A stretch of 64,000 bases of DNA from Flavobacterium panici (GCF_903819335.1 NZ_CAIJDE010000062.1:1-64000); one strand, 5' to 3'; numbered from the stretch's first letter, positions 50,895-60,562 are shown. The notes: generated from the letters alone by a model not told the origin. Numbers and translations: made by a program.

Positions 50895-52313
50895 TTATTT
50901 TAAGATAGCGTATTGGAATTTAGGGAAACCTCTTTCACCTGTTGCGCTAGCTCCACCAGTAAATTTCAATTTGTAGATATTTCCTGCAGGATCTTTAACT
51001 ACGAAGAAACGGTCTGTTTTTAATACAAATTGAGAAACAGGAATTCCATCAGCTCCTACTGCACTTGTACTTCTCCAGTTTGAACCAATATTTCTTTGGT
51101 CTTCTGTAAATTTAGCGTTGTCAACATTTGCTAATGTAAATGCATCATATGTAAAAGCAGTTGTAAGTACCTGGTATGCTTTTGCACCACCTTTTAAGTT
51201 ACTCAATACAAAATCCGGGTAATAGTAAGGTGTAGGTGTAGCGCCTGGAATTATATTTGTAAATGTTGTAAAGTTAAGATCCCATTGTGCTTTTTGAGGC
51301 TCAACATCAACTGTTTTCTTGTCTAATAAACTAAAGAATGTAAAGTTGAATGCCGCATTTTTAGATACTATAACTTCGCTATGAGTTGTTGCAGCAATAT
51401 CAGCGTATTGAACTTTATAATCGTTTCCACTTTTCAAAACTCTGATTTTTTTCCATCCTCTTGAAGTTCCACCAGCAGATCCTTCAGATCCTGAAGCAGG
51501 TGTAGTTGTTGAAGGATTACTTCCCATATTAATTAAGTAAACTTTGTTTTCAGAATCTGTAGCAGAAACTTCAGCAATAGCAGTTGTTTTAGTAAAATCT
51601 CCAGTTGGATCATCAATTTGAGTTGCATTTCCTTGTCCTTGAGAAATAATCATAGATTCATCAGCTACCTGAACTTCATCAATGTTAGAAGTTGGTAATA
51701 ATTTAGCTGCCATTTTTAAAGAGCTGTTTAATACTACTCTAAATTTATCTCCTGAATAGAATCCTAAATCCCAAGATGTTCTAACAACTTTTGTCATAGT
51801 TCCGCTGCTCAAATCAACATAAACTTGATTTGGCTCTAAAGAACCTCCAACTTCCGGAGACAAAGCACTTCCTAAAGAAGCAGTTTCTGTAAAGTTTACC
51901 TGAATAGATTTGTTTTCAGCAATTGTAATATTGATAGTAGCACTTACAATTGTAAAAACAACTTTTTTAGTTTTATTTTCTCCTTCAACAGCATCTATCA
52001 ACTTGTTAAAAGTAAAACTTACAGAAGAAACATTTTGTCCAAAAGGAACTATTACCGTTTTTGCAGCAGCAGCTGGTAAAGTTGTAAAGTCTGTACCACT
52101 AACAACATCCGTTTCAACAAATGATAGCGTTACAGTTCCAGCAGCAGCAGTAGGGGTAGCAAATTTTATTTCGATTGGAGTTGCTGCAGCAGTTAAGTTA
52201 ACTGAAGTTGCTGCAAAAGCAATTGAATTTACAACAGGTGCATCATCGTCACTATTACAAGCTGTAAAAGCAAGTAAAACGAAAGAAAGGATTAAAATAA
52301 AGTTTTTTTTCAT
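50895..52313 (-). CDS. HmuY-type haem-binding lipoprotein
   Basis: 472 residues. A lipoprotein signal (ILSFVLLAFTAC) is followed by NSDDD, an acidic stretch like the flavobacterial export tag that places lipoproteins on the cell surface. Residues about 28-145 resemble a Calx-beta-like module (FVETDVVSGTDF, GENKTKKVVFTI). The rest matches HmuY: TWDLGFYSGDKF-type WDLGFYSGDKFRVVLNSS, then AQWDLNFTTFTN and the C-terminal GFPKFQYAIL. HmuY of Porphyromonas, about half this length, takes haem from host proteins and hands it to HmuR. The receptor gene lies directly upstream. The ligand here is inferred. Confidence 0.85.
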   Translation of the reverse strand: MKKNFILILSFVLLAFTACNSDDDAPVVNSIAFAATSVNLTAAATPIEIKFATPTAAAGTVTLSFVETDVVSGTDFTTLPAAAAKTVIVPFGQNVSSVSFTFNKLIDAVEGENKTKKVVFTIVSATINITIAENKSIQVNFTETASLGSALSPEVGGSLEPNQVYVDLSSGTMTKVVRTSWDLGFYSGDKFRVVLNSSLKMAAKLLPTSNIDEVQVADESMIISQGQGNATQIDDPTGDFTKTTAIAEVSATDSENKVYLINMGSNPSTTTPASGSEGSAGGTSRGWKKIRVLKSGNDYKVQYADIAATTHSEVIVSKNAAFNFTFFSLLDKKTVDVEPQKAQWDLNFTTFTNIIPGATPTPYYYPDFVLSNLKGGAKAYQVLTTAFTYDAFTLANVDNAKFTEDQRNIGSNWRSTSAVGADGIPVSQFVLKTDRFFVVKDPAGNIYKLKFTGGASATGERGFPKFQYAILK

Positions 52314-52325
52314 GGTATTTATATA

Positions 52326-54485
52326 TTAATTAAAATTTAGGTTATACGTAAGTTTAAGAAAATAGGAGCGCCCATATCCTAACAGCAAATCTGAACTTCC
52401 AGAAGCATGAGCTCCTCCTCCAGTGGAACCTCCTCCATTTTGAATCGTTTGTACACTTGTAATGTCAAATAAGTTTCTAGCTCCAACAGTGACTTCAAAT
52501 TGGTTCTTAAAGAATAATTTACGGATAGAAGCATCCATCCAGCTATAAGGTTTTATTTCACTTAAAAAGAATTTAGTACTTCCATCTGTATCTGTTCCTG
52601 CTACAAATTGCTGTTGCTCTCCATTGTATTTATAAAACAAAGCAATCAAAGTATTCCATTTAGGAATGTTGTATGAAATGTTGGAATTTAAACGTAATGA
52701 ATACAAGAATTTATCATCTGAAGTTACATTCACAGCTGCTAAATCTAATTTTCGAGAAATTCCAACTAAAGCAGCACCAACTTGCACATTCCAATTTTTA
52801 TAAGAATATTGTTCTGTGGTTGAAACATTCCACATTTTATATTTATTGATATTTACATATCTGTAATTTTGAGTGGGAGTTGCCTGAGTCATTACCAAAT
52901 CAATTCTATCATCTACATCCATATAAGTTACCGCCAGATTATTTGCTATCTGAGCTCCTGAATTAAGAAGACAAGATCTTTTAAAACTCAATTCATAAGA
53001 AGTACTTTGCTCTGGAACTAAGTCCGGATTACCCTGAAGATTATGATTTGAATCTACAAAATAGGTGTATAATTCATCAAAATTTGGTGTTCTATACGCT
53101 TTTCCAACTGAGGCTCTAGCTTCTAAACCTTTTTTAAATAGATATCTTAAACCTAAAGAACTTGCATATTGATTGTCAAAATACGATTGAAAAGAATAGC
53201 GAATTCCTGGACGAATAGAGAATTTGTCTGTCAAATTAATTTCGGCTACCGTAAAAATGTCGTAATTTTCGAATTTCCTTCTAATATCTGTCAACTGCTG
53301 GTTATCATCTTTAAAAGTTCCTGCCGTTGCATCATAAAATCCATTTTCATTTGTGATCTCATATCCCAGTTGAAAATCAACTTTTTTGCTATCGAAGAAA
53401 TTGCTTAAAGTTCCTGTAGAATAAAAGACTTCTTTAGATTGATAGGTCTGTCTCTGATTATCAAATTCATTTCCTGTTTCAATTTGATAATTGAATTTCT
53501 CTACATCACGTTCTTGCTTTTGTTCAGAAACGGAAATATTATAGTTTAGTTTAGAGAAAAGTTTTCCGTTAGAATTTAAATGATGAAAATAACGGTTGGT
53601 AATATAACGTCTGTCATTTGCAAAATAAGTCTCTGGAAAAGGATAATTATCCTGAGGAATTAAGATTGGATTGTAATAATGAACATTTTCTCCGTAGTAA
53701 TCAAATTTGTAGAAAATCTTAAAGTCATTTTTTTGATAACCTAAAATTGCATTTCCTACCAATTGTTGTTTTGGCAGCTGCGTATACCCTCTTAAGCCAT
53801 CATTTAAATCGTAATCTTTACCTTCTCTATTATCAAAATATCCTGCAAAGTCATTACGATTTCCTCCAACATTTATAAACCAATTTTCATTAAAATTGTG
53901 TGCTATTTTAGCAGACTGAATATGGCGGCCTTTGTCAAACAAGGCATATTCCTTACCAACGGTTTCTTCCTGAACAGTTGCTGCTATCTGCCATTTATAT
54001 CCGCCTCCTTTTTTGGTTATGATATTTAAAACACCGCTTACAGCATTTGCACCATGTGTAACTCCCATTGAACCTTCAATAATTTCGATACGCTCAACAT
54101 CATCAAGGTTTACCTGAGTTAAATCGACATTTGTCCCCATTCCAGTATCACTTACTAAAGGAATATTGTCAACTAAAATTTTAAAATATTGTGAATCCAG
54201 ACCAAACATTGACACTGTTGAACGTCCATCTTCTCCACTAGTTTTAATAGTAATATTTAAATATTGATTTAAAACATCCGAAAGATTATTCGCAGCCAAT
54301 TGTTTTATAGTTTCTTTTGAGATCACCCGAACATTAAATACTGATTTCTTTATTGATTGTGGTTCAAACTGACCAGTTACAACCACTTCAGATAGTTTTT
54401 CTTGAGACGCAATAGTATCTTTTTGCTGTGCAAATAAGATTTGACAGAAAGTTAATACAGCAAAAAGGGATAGTTTTATTTTCAT
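52326..54485 (-). CDS. TonB-dependent receptor, HmuR-like
   Basis: 719 residues with signal peptide (1-19). EKLSEVVVTGQFEPQS is the TonB box/plug start; the plug continues with LDDVERIEIIEGSMGVTHGANAVSGVLNIITKKGG. The 22-strand barrel has GKAYRTPNFDELYTYFVDSN and ends in LGYGRSYFLKLTYNLNFN with the C-terminal aromatic. The size and partner HmuY-type lipoprotein (12 bases downstream) indicate a haem or haem-protein receptor. No carboxypeptidase-like N-terminal extension is present, unlike the SusC at 57068. Iron-dependent regulation is likely but no clear Fur box is certain. Confidence 0.9.
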   Translation of the reverse strand: MKIKLSLFAVLTFCQILFAQQKDTIASQEKLSEVVVTGQFEPQSIKKSVFNVRVISKETIKQLAANNLSDVLNQYLNITIKTSGEDGRSTVSMFGLDSQYFKILVDNIPLVSDTGMGTNVDLTQVNLDDVERIEIIEGSMGVTHGANAVSGVLNIITKKGGGYKWQIAATVQEETVGKEYALFDKGRHIQSAKIAHNFNENWFINVGGNRNDFAGYFDNREGKDYDLNDGLRGYTQLPKQQLVGNAILGYQKNDFKIFYKFDYYGENVHYYNPILIPQDNYPFPETYFANDRRYITNRYFHHLNSNGKLFSKLNYNISVSEQKQERDVEKFNYQIETGNEFDNQRQTYQSKEVFYSTGTLSNFFDSKKVDFQLGYEITNENGFYDATAGTFKDDNQQLTDIRRKFENYDIFTVAEINLTDKFSIRPGIRYSFQSYFDNQYASSLGLRYLFKKGLEARASVGKAYRTPNFDELYTYFVDSNHNLQGNPDLVPEQSTSYELSFKRSCLLNSGAQIANNLAVTYMDVDDRIDLVMTQATPTQNYRYVNINKYKMWNVSTTEQYSYKNWNVQVGAALVGISRKLDLAAVNVTSDDKFLYSLRLNSNISYNIPKWNTLIALFYKYNGEQQQFVAGTDTDGSTKFFLSEIKPYSWMDASIRKLFFKNQFEVTVGARNLFDITSVQTIQNGGGSTGGGAHASGSSDLLLGYGRSYFLKLTYNLNFN

Positions 54486-54512
54486 TATTTTTATTCAGTC
54501 TTAATAATCGAT

Positions 54513-54562
54513 GCAAATATATAACTATTTTTAATTGTTCTAAATAAAATTTATATATTTGC
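54513..54562. promoter_or_regulatory. Symmetric divergent promoter of the haem-type locus
   Basis: A perfect 12-base inverted repeat, GCAAATATATAA (54513-54524) and TTATATATTTGC (54551-54562), contains a TATATTTG -7 element facing each direction: minus strand at 54514-54521 toward the receptor, plus strand at 54554-54561 toward the DUF6607 gene. A TTG lies 16 bases upstream of the plus element. One bound regulator in the 26-base centre could control both. Confidence 0.6.
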
Positions 54563-54587
54563 AAAAATTAAAAACAAATAATAAGTT

Positions 54588-55493
54588 ATGATTTCAAAAA
54601 GCCTTTATTTTTCAGCCTTTATGGCTTTAACATGCAGCCTAGGTTTCAGTCAGGACGCAAAAAAACAACAAGACATAAAATCAATTAAATCTATGTGTGG
54701 TTGTTATGAAGTGAAGTTCAACTTCGCAGAAACTTTTCAATATGCTAAAGATTCGGCTACATATAAACCTTCACAGACTAAACATGAATCTGCTTTAGAA
54801 TGGGTAGAATTGTTAGAAGATACTCCAAACAAAATTGTTATGCAGCACTTATTAATTGTAAGTGATGATATGATTATCAAACACTGGAGACAAGATTGGT
54901 TGTTTGAAAACACAGACTTATATTCTTTTGATAAAGGAACATCCTGGAAATATAAAAAACTGGACAAGAAAGCTGTTAAAGGACAGTGGACTCAAAAAGT
55001 ATATCAGGTAGATGACAGTCCAAGATATGAAGGATCTTCAACTTGGGTACATGTTGACGGACAAGATTACTGGTCTAATGTTGCTGATGCTCCGCTTCCA
55101 AGAAGAGAGCAGACAAAACGTAATGACTATAATGTTTTAAAAAGAAGAAATATTCACGAAATCACTGCTACAGGATGGAATCATGAGCAAGATAATGATA
55201 AACTTATCCGTGACGATGCTGGAAAAGATGTTTTGTTAGCGCAGGAAAAAGGGTTTGATGTTTACACTAAAGTTCCAGATATTAAATGTATCGCTGCTCA
55301 AAAATGGTGGAAAGAAAACAATGTTCTTTGGAAAAATGTTCGTGACAAATGGCAGACTCTTTTCGACAGACATAAAGACTTAAACTTAGAAGCTAAAGTT
55401 GATAGAAAAGCGCTTTATTCTCTTTTGTTTGATTTAAAACCAACTGCAACAAAAGCAGAATCTGATGCAATTATCGACAAATTTGTAAAATAA
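54588..55493 (+). CDS. DUF6607 family exported protein
   Basis: 301 residues with signal peptide (about 1-21, ALTCSLGFSQ). CGCYEVKFNFAETF, LEDTPNKIVMQHLLIV, IKHWRQDWLFENTDLYSFD, DSPRYEGSSTWVHVDGQDYW and EKGFDVYTKVPDIKCIAAQKWW are conserved-looking blocks with many Trp, His and two or three Cys. The family is DUF6607; I know of no established function. It is transcribed divergently from the haem-receptor operon under a symmetric promoter, so a periplasmic role in haem handling is a reasonable inference. It ends at a bidirectional terminator. Confidence 0.78.
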   Translation: MISKSLYFSAFMALTCSLGFSQDAKKQQDIKSIKSMCGCYEVKFNFAETFQYAKDSATYKPSQTKHESALEWVELLEDTPNKIVMQHLLIVSDDMIIKHWRQDWLFENTDLYSFDKGTSWKYKKLDKKAVKGQWTQKVYQVDDSPRYEGSSTWVHVDGQDYWSNVADAPLPRREQTKRNDYNVLKRRNIHEITATGWNHEQDNDKLIRDDAGKDVLLAQEKGFDVYTKVPDIKCIAAQKWWKENNVLWKNVRDKWQTLFDRHKDLNLEAKVDRKALYSLLFDLKPTATKAESDAIIDKFVK

Positions 55494-55510
55494 AAATGTT
55501 TGTGTTAGTT

Positions 55511-55550
55511 GTAAAAAAGCCGGTAATTTTAAGATTACCGGCTTTTTTTT
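55511..55550. terminator. Bidirectional terminator
   Basis: AAAAAGCCGGTAAT and ATTACCGGCTTTTT form a perfect stem between the convergent genes ending at 55493 and 55591. Confidence 0.88.
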
Positions 55551-55590
55551 ATAATATCACTAAAAACATATACGTTACATCTATAACGAA

Positions 55591-57063
55591 TTACAATTCA
55601 TTTTGCTCAATTAAAGGATTGGCATTGATTTCATCTTTAGGAATAAGCCACTGCCATCTTTTATCTGTAGGAGCTACATATAAAACTCCATTTACTAAAC
55701 CTGAATCATGATTTGCTCCTGTTCTGTCTAATGGTAAGTTATTACGTTTCAAATCAAAAAATCTAAATCCTTCACCCCATAATTCAATTCTTCTTTGTAA
55801 TAATATTTCATCAATTAAAGTTTGTCCACTATTGGTTGATAAAGTATAAGAAGGATTTCTTGTTACTTCAAAATCAAAAAGTACCTTGGCTGCATCTGCT
55901 TGTCCCAATCTTGCTTTTGCCTCAGCTTCTATTAAATACATTTCAGCAGCACGCATATAAGGAACATCACATCTACTATCTCCGGCATCTATAGCCAGGA
56001 ATTTTTGACTTGTATATGGAAATTTGGCAAAATTTGACGGTAATGCTAATGCAGTATGTTTTCCAGTTTTATCAAATATTGCAGAACGAACATCTGTTAA
56101 CGGGATCATATCATAAAGCTTACTGTTAATTGCTTTTGGACAAGAACGGATTACTGTTGAACTGAAATTTCTAGACATATAAGCTCCAAAATTTCCAAAA
56201 TATTCCGTTTGAACTTCATTAATATGACTTCCCCACATCCATTCTTTATTGTTATAATCATTAAAACCGGCAACATAATCGGCCATAGACATTAAAGTCG
56301 TCCCCGATTTAGCTTTATTAGCATATTCTGCAGCAATTTGCCAATTACCCTGAGCCAACGCTACACGAGCTTTTAATCCTTGAGCAACTTTTAAATTTAA
56401 ATGAGAATTATTTGGTCTTGAATATCCAACTAATAAAATATTGGCTTCATCTAAATCTTTATTTATCTGCGCATATACTTCTTCAACTGTAGAACGAGGA
56501 TTTTTTTCATTTCCAACGGTCAAAACTATCGGAACTCCTAATTGAGAATTGTTTTCTCCGTTTACATATCTTTTACCAAATAACTGAACTAATTGAAAGT
56601 TACAAAATGCACGATATAATAATGCTTGACCTTTTACTATATTTTTATCAGCAGTTGTACCAACTGCTGCATCGGCTGCATTTATTATTGTGTTTGCATT
56701 TCGTATTATTCTATAATAAGTTCTGTAGGGGAAACGAAGATCTACAGAGTTTTCATTACTTACCGAGCTCCAATTATATATTTGTAAAAACCAACCGTTT
56801 GTGATTGGAAAAACTACATCATCACCAACAATATCAGTTTGCTGCATTAAACCACCTAAACCAGTCTGACTTTGATCTTCGTAATTTTTATATAAAGATC
56901 TGTGAATTCCATTCAACAGGGTCATTAAGTTTTCAGTTGTTGTTGTAGCCCCAGCATTATCTACATATTCTGTCGGCTTTTTATCTAAAAAATCTTCAGA
57001 GCAAGATCCTAAAACAGTTACTGCAATTAAGGCAGCTATCATTTTAATATAATTTGTTTTCAT
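55591..57063 (-). CDS. SusD/RagB-like nutrient-binding lipoprotein
   Basis: 490 residues. Lipobox TVLGSC followed by SEDFLDKKPTEYVD, the standard SusD start. Helical TPR-like segments (AFCNFQLVQLFGKRYV, GLKARVALAQGNWQIAAEYANKAK) and the C-terminal MRAAEMYLIEAEAKARLGQADAA and LQRRIELWGEGFRFFDLKRN define the family. SusD sits as a lid on SusC at the outer surface and captures oligosaccharides or peptides. Here the pair stands alone, with no glycoside hydrolase, peptidase or sigma/anti-sigma genes next to it, so the substrate cannot be predicted. Gap to SusC: four bases. Confidence 0.92.
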   Translation of the reverse strand: MKTNYIKMIAALIAVTVLGSCSEDFLDKKPTEYVDNAGATTTTENLMTLLNGIHRSLYKNYEDQSQTGLGGLMQQTDIVGDDVVFPITNGWFLQIYNWSSVSNENSVDLRFPYRTYYRIIRNANTIINAADAAVGTTADKNIVKGQALLYRAFCNFQLVQLFGKRYVNGENNSQLGVPIVLTVGNEKNPRSTVEEVYAQINKDLDEANILLVGYSRPNNSHLNLKVAQGLKARVALAQGNWQIAAEYANKAKSGTTLMSMADYVAGFNDYNNKEWMWGSHINEVQTEYFGNFGAYMSRNFSSTVIRSCPKAINSKLYDMIPLTDVRSAIFDKTGKHTALALPSNFAKFPYTSQKFLAIDAGDSRCDVPYMRAAEMYLIEAEAKARLGQADAAKVLFDFEVTRNPSYTLSTNSGQTLIDEILLQRRIELWGEGFRFFDLKRNNLPLDRTGANHDSGLVNGVLYVAPTDKRWQWLIPKDEINANPLIEQNEL

Positions 57064-57067
57064 GATG

Positions 57068-60000
57068 TTAAAAATTTAAATTCAGACCTAGTGTTATTAC
57101 TCTTGCTGGTATGTATCTGTTTTGTGTAGTTCCGTCAAAAGTTTGAGTTGGATCCATTCCTTTGCGTTTTGTAAATAACATTAAGTTTTCTCCATTTATG
57201 TAAACAGAAGCATTGTCGATTTCTAATTTTGATATAAACTCAGAAGGCATTTTATAAGATAAATTGATTTGTCTTAATGCTAAGTAATCAGAACCTTTTA
57301 GCCATCTGTCAGAAACAGCTGCTGCTTGTGTATTTCTGTTGATATCCAAACGTGGAACATCTGTAATATCACCTGGTTTCTGCCATCTTCTAAAAATATC
57401 AGTACTAAGAGCTGAACCGTAATTATTTCCAGTATGCATTAATACTGCATAATTACTATCATACATTTGCCCTCCAATTTGGTAAGAACACAAAACATCT
57501 AACTGAAGTCCTTTATATTTGAATGTGTTTCCAAAACTTCCAAACAAATCTGGTATAGCTGAACCAGCATAATGATAAAGTGCTTTATTTTGATCTGTAG
57601 TTACATTTACTCCATTTACAACTCTTACTGTAGCATCATTAGAAGCTACAAATTTTGGATCTACTACATATAATGCATACCCGTCAGCAGGGTCTACTCC
57701 ATACCAATCTCTTAGCCAATAATCATAAATTGAATGACCTACCGAAAGTTTTTTGGTTCCATCTACAATTTCTCCCTGAGGAAGTTTTGTGATTTTATTA
57801 TTAATTGTAGATGCATTAATATTTAGACTCCATGAGAAATCATTAGTTTTAAGAATTACTCCATCTAATGCTACTTCAATTCCTTTGTTAACCATAGAAC
57901 CAATATTTTCCATTCTATAGTCTAAACCAGAAGATAACGGATTTGGAACAGCGAAAATAAGACCGTCGGTACTTCTATTGTAATATTCAACACTTCCTTT
58001 TAGTCTATTTTTAAATAATCCAAATTCTAATGCAAGATCTCTTTGAGTATTAACTTCCCATTTTAAGTCAGGTGCTGCAGATGCATAAATTAAAGTACCT
58101 CCTTCACTTCCGTTATCATAACCTAAACTATAAGTAGGCTGACTAACGTAATAGTTTAATCCCTTTATTTTTGTTCCAGAATCATTTGTATCACTTATTA
58201 TATGAGAATCATTTCCAACTTTTCCTATCGAAGCTCTCAATTTTAAGTCATTAACCCAAGAATAATCTTTAATGAAATTTTCTTTAGAAATTACCCACGC
58301 TCCTCCTAAAGACCAGAAATTACCCCAGCGATTATTTTCGGCAAATTTTGAAGATCCATCTCTACGCAATGATGCTGAAAATATGTATTTGTCCATATAA
58401 TCATAACCAATTCTTGAAAAATAAGATTCTGTAGCATAATTTCTTGTATAAGATGTCAAACCCGTTGTAGTCGCATAATTAACAAACTCAATTATATTTG
58501 GTGCGACTTGCCCAGTTTTGCTGCTGCTTGTCCAGTTTTTTTCGTAGTCAAAACTTTCATGACCTAATAAAGCTGTAATAGAATGAGCTCCAAGTTTTTT
58601 AGAATAATTCAGTAATTGATTATAAGTGATTCCCGTTAAAATCTTATCTTCTTTTCCCATTAATCCTGTAGGTGCTCCATCTCCAATTAATGTATTATAA
58701 GAATATGTTCTGTTCGAATACGACTTATCAATTGAAGCATTTGTTGTGAATTTTAAATCTTTAGTGAAATCAATTTCAAAGAAAGCTCTCGCAGAAAGTG
58801 CCAGTCCTTTTACAACATCGGTATCGTTTAGTGTTTCGTATACAACGTTTCGACCATTAGAAGCACCGGAACCGCGGACTGTCGAATAAACTTTATCACC
58901 ATTGTCATCCAATAAATAATCTCCATTTTCAGTATGATCAAAAACAGGGTAAATAGGTCCCATTGTTCTTATCGTTCTAAACGGGTTTTTAAATGAAGCA
59001 TTATTTTCTACTCCATCGGTTCCTAATTTAGAATTAGTTAAAGCTCCAGACATATTCACTCCGGTTTTAAACCATTCTTTTAAACTTGTATTCAAATTTA
59101 ATCGTCCTGTTGTTCTTTCAAAACCTGACTTTTGTATATAACCTTCCTCATTTAGATAACCTAGAGAAGCAAAATAATTGGACTTTTCTGATTTTCCCTG
59201 ATAAGAAAAATCAACATTTTTACGAACTCCGGCTCTTTCTAATTGTTTTGCCCAATCAAGATCTTGCGGATATAATAATTTCGCATCTAGGTTCAATTTC
59301 CCATCTGTACCCACTATACTATTATTTGGCACGTTAAAAGGATTTGTAACCAAAACAACAGGAACTCTAGAAGAAGCATAAGTATTTGCTGCATCGATTT
59401 GTGCCTGAGTAGCCATAGGACGACTGTTTCGGATTGCCTCCCATTCTAAAGGATAATAATCAGAAGCATTAACTCGATCATAGTCTTTGATAGAACGCGA
59501 AGTTATACCAGTACTCATGTTTAAAGTAAATTTATCTTTTGCTGACTTTCCTGCTTTTGTAGTAATTATAATTACTCCATTAGCAGCTTTGGAACCATAA
59601 AGTGAAGTAGAAGAAACGTCTTTTAAAACACTTAAACTTTCAATATCACTTGAATTTAAATTACTTATATCTCCAGCATAAGGAACTCCATCTACAATAT
59701 ATAGTGGCGTATTTGAACCATTTATTGAACTAAATCCGCGCACTCTAATTTCCGGGGCTGAACCCGGCTGACCTCCTGAACTTTGAATTTGAACTCCTGA
59801 TGTAGACCCTTCCAAAACCGAAAGAGCGTTTGTTAAAGGTCTGCTTTCTAATTGTTCTGATTTAATTTGGGTCGCTGAACCTGTATATGAAGTTTTTTTA
59901 GCTGTACCATATGCCACAACAACTACTTCATCTAATTCCTTTCCATCTTCTTGTAACTTTGCATTAATTACGGACGTTGTTCCAACTGTTATAACATTAT

Positions 60001-60235
60001 CCTTCATTCCCATATAAGAAAAAACCAAAACATCCCCGGTCTTTGCTTTAATCGAATATTTTCCATCTAAATCTGATTGTACACCATTACTTGTACCTTT
60101 TACAACAACATTTGCTCCCGGAATTGGTCCAGCAGCGTCCGCCACAACCCCAGATATCGTTCTTTCCTGCGCAAAAAATAAATGCGTTGTAAGAACAAAC
60201 ACCAGAACTAACAGCCCTTTAATTTTTCTTTTCAT
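57068..60235 (-). CDS. SusC/RagA-like TonB-linked outer-membrane protein
   Basis: 1055 residues. Signal peptide (1-22), then the carboxypeptidase-D-like regulatory domain (TISGVVADAAGPIPGANVVV, VQSDLDGKYSIKAKTGDVLVFSYMGM). TonB box region LDEVVVVAYGTAKKTSYTGS leads to the plug with GVQIQSSGGQPGSAPEIRVR, TPLYIVDGVPY and GSKAANGVIIITTK. The barrel ends in IPARVITLGLNLNF. It imports nutrients caught by the SusD partner. A weak promoter and, further up, a separate terminated transcript region precede the gene. Confidence 0.94.
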   Translation of the reverse strand: MKRKIKGLLVLVFVLTTHLFFAQERTISGVVADAAGPIPGANVVVKGTSNGVQSDLDGKYSIKAKTGDVLVFSYMGMKDNVITVGTTSVINAKLQEDGKELDEVVVVAYGTAKKTSYTGSATQIKSEQLESRPLTNALSVLEGSTSGVQIQSSGGQPGSAPEIRVRGFSSINGSNTPLYIVDGVPYAGDISNLNSSDIESLSVLKDVSSTSLYGSKAANGVIIITTKAGKSAKDKFTLNMSTGITSRSIKDYDRVNASDYYPLEWEAIRNSRPMATQAQIDAANTYASSRVPVVLVTNPFNVPNNSIVGTDGKLNLDAKLLYPQDLDWAKQLERAGVRKNVDFSYQGKSEKSNYFASLGYLNEEGYIQKSGFERTTGRLNLNTSLKEWFKTGVNMSGALTNSKLGTDGVENNASFKNPFRTIRTMGPIYPVFDHTENGDYLLDDNGDKVYSTVRGSGASNGRNVVYETLNDTDVVKGLALSARAFFEIDFTKDLKFTTNASIDKSYSNRTYSYNTLIGDGAPTGLMGKEDKILTGITYNQLLNYSKKLGAHSITALLGHESFDYEKNWTSSSKTGQVAPNIIEFVNYATTTGLTSYTRNYATESYFSRIGYDYMDKYIFSASLRRDGSSKFAENNRWGNFWSLGGAWVISKENFIKDYSWVNDLKLRASIGKVGNDSHIISDTNDSGTKIKGLNYYVSQPTYSLGYDNGSEGGTLIYASAAPDLKWEVNTQRDLALEFGLFKNRLKGSVEYYNRSTDGLIFAVPNPLSSGLDYRMENIGSMVNKGIEVALDGVILKTNDFSWSLNINASTINNKITKLPQGEIVDGTKKLSVGHSIYDYWLRDWYGVDPADGYALYVVDPKFVASNDATVRVVNGVNVTTDQNKALYHYAGSAIPDLFGSFGNTFKYKGLQLDVLCSYQIGGQMYDSNYAVLMHTGNNYGSALSTDIFRRWQKPGDITDVPRLDINRNTQAAAVSDRWLKGSDYLALRQINLSYKMPSEFISKLEIDNASVYINGENLMLFTKRKGMDPTQTFDGTTQNRYIPARVITLGLNLNF

Positions 60236-60259
60236 TATAGTTTATTTGAATTAAGGGGC

Positions 60260-60290
60260 GCAACTTATAAAATTAAATTAATTTTAACAA
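60260..60290 (-). promoter_or_regulatory. Possible promoter of susC/susD
   Basis: Minus-strand TTG (60288-60290), 20-base spacer and TAAGTTGC (60260-60267), which departs from TAnnTTTG at one position; 25 bases before the start codon. Confidence 0.35.
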
Positions 60291-60336
60291 GATTTTATTT
60301 CGTTTTAACATTAAAAAATGTAGTGTAATTTTTACA

Positions 60337-60562
60337 AATAAAAAAACCGCCTAAAGTCAATTAGACGGTTGATAATCCTTATAATTCTTACTAAAAGGGT
60401 ACTAATTCAAAATAGATAAAAATGCTATAAGGAAAATATCTTCATATATTTAGATAAAATTCCGAGAAACTAATCAGTTATTTTATAACTGATAACTAAT
60501 TAATAAACAAGGAATTAATTCAATTTAAATTTAATACTTCTCCATTTGCGAGCGCAAAATTA
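60337..60562 (-). ncRNA. Possible small RNA or attenuated leader upstream of susC
   Basis: A minus-strand TATA-like TAATTTTG (60555-60562) fits the -7 consensus. Some 190 bases further, AACCGTCTAA and TTAGGCGGTT (60370-60345) form a 10-base-pair hairpin followed by TTTTTTATTT, a terminator working only on the minus strand. In between is a perfect hairpin ATCAGTTAT-AAA-ATAACTGAT (60493-60473) and no open frame of note. The terminator lies 105 bases before susC. Either a free small RNA or a leader whose termination controls susC would fit; neither is shown. Confidence 0.4.
60340..60372 (-). terminator. Orphan minus-strand terminator before susC
   Basis: Stem AACCGTCTAA/TTAGGCGGTT (one G-U pair) with a T7-type run on the minus strand only. 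argS already has its own terminator at 60658-60694, so this one ends a different transcript. Confidence 0.7.
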
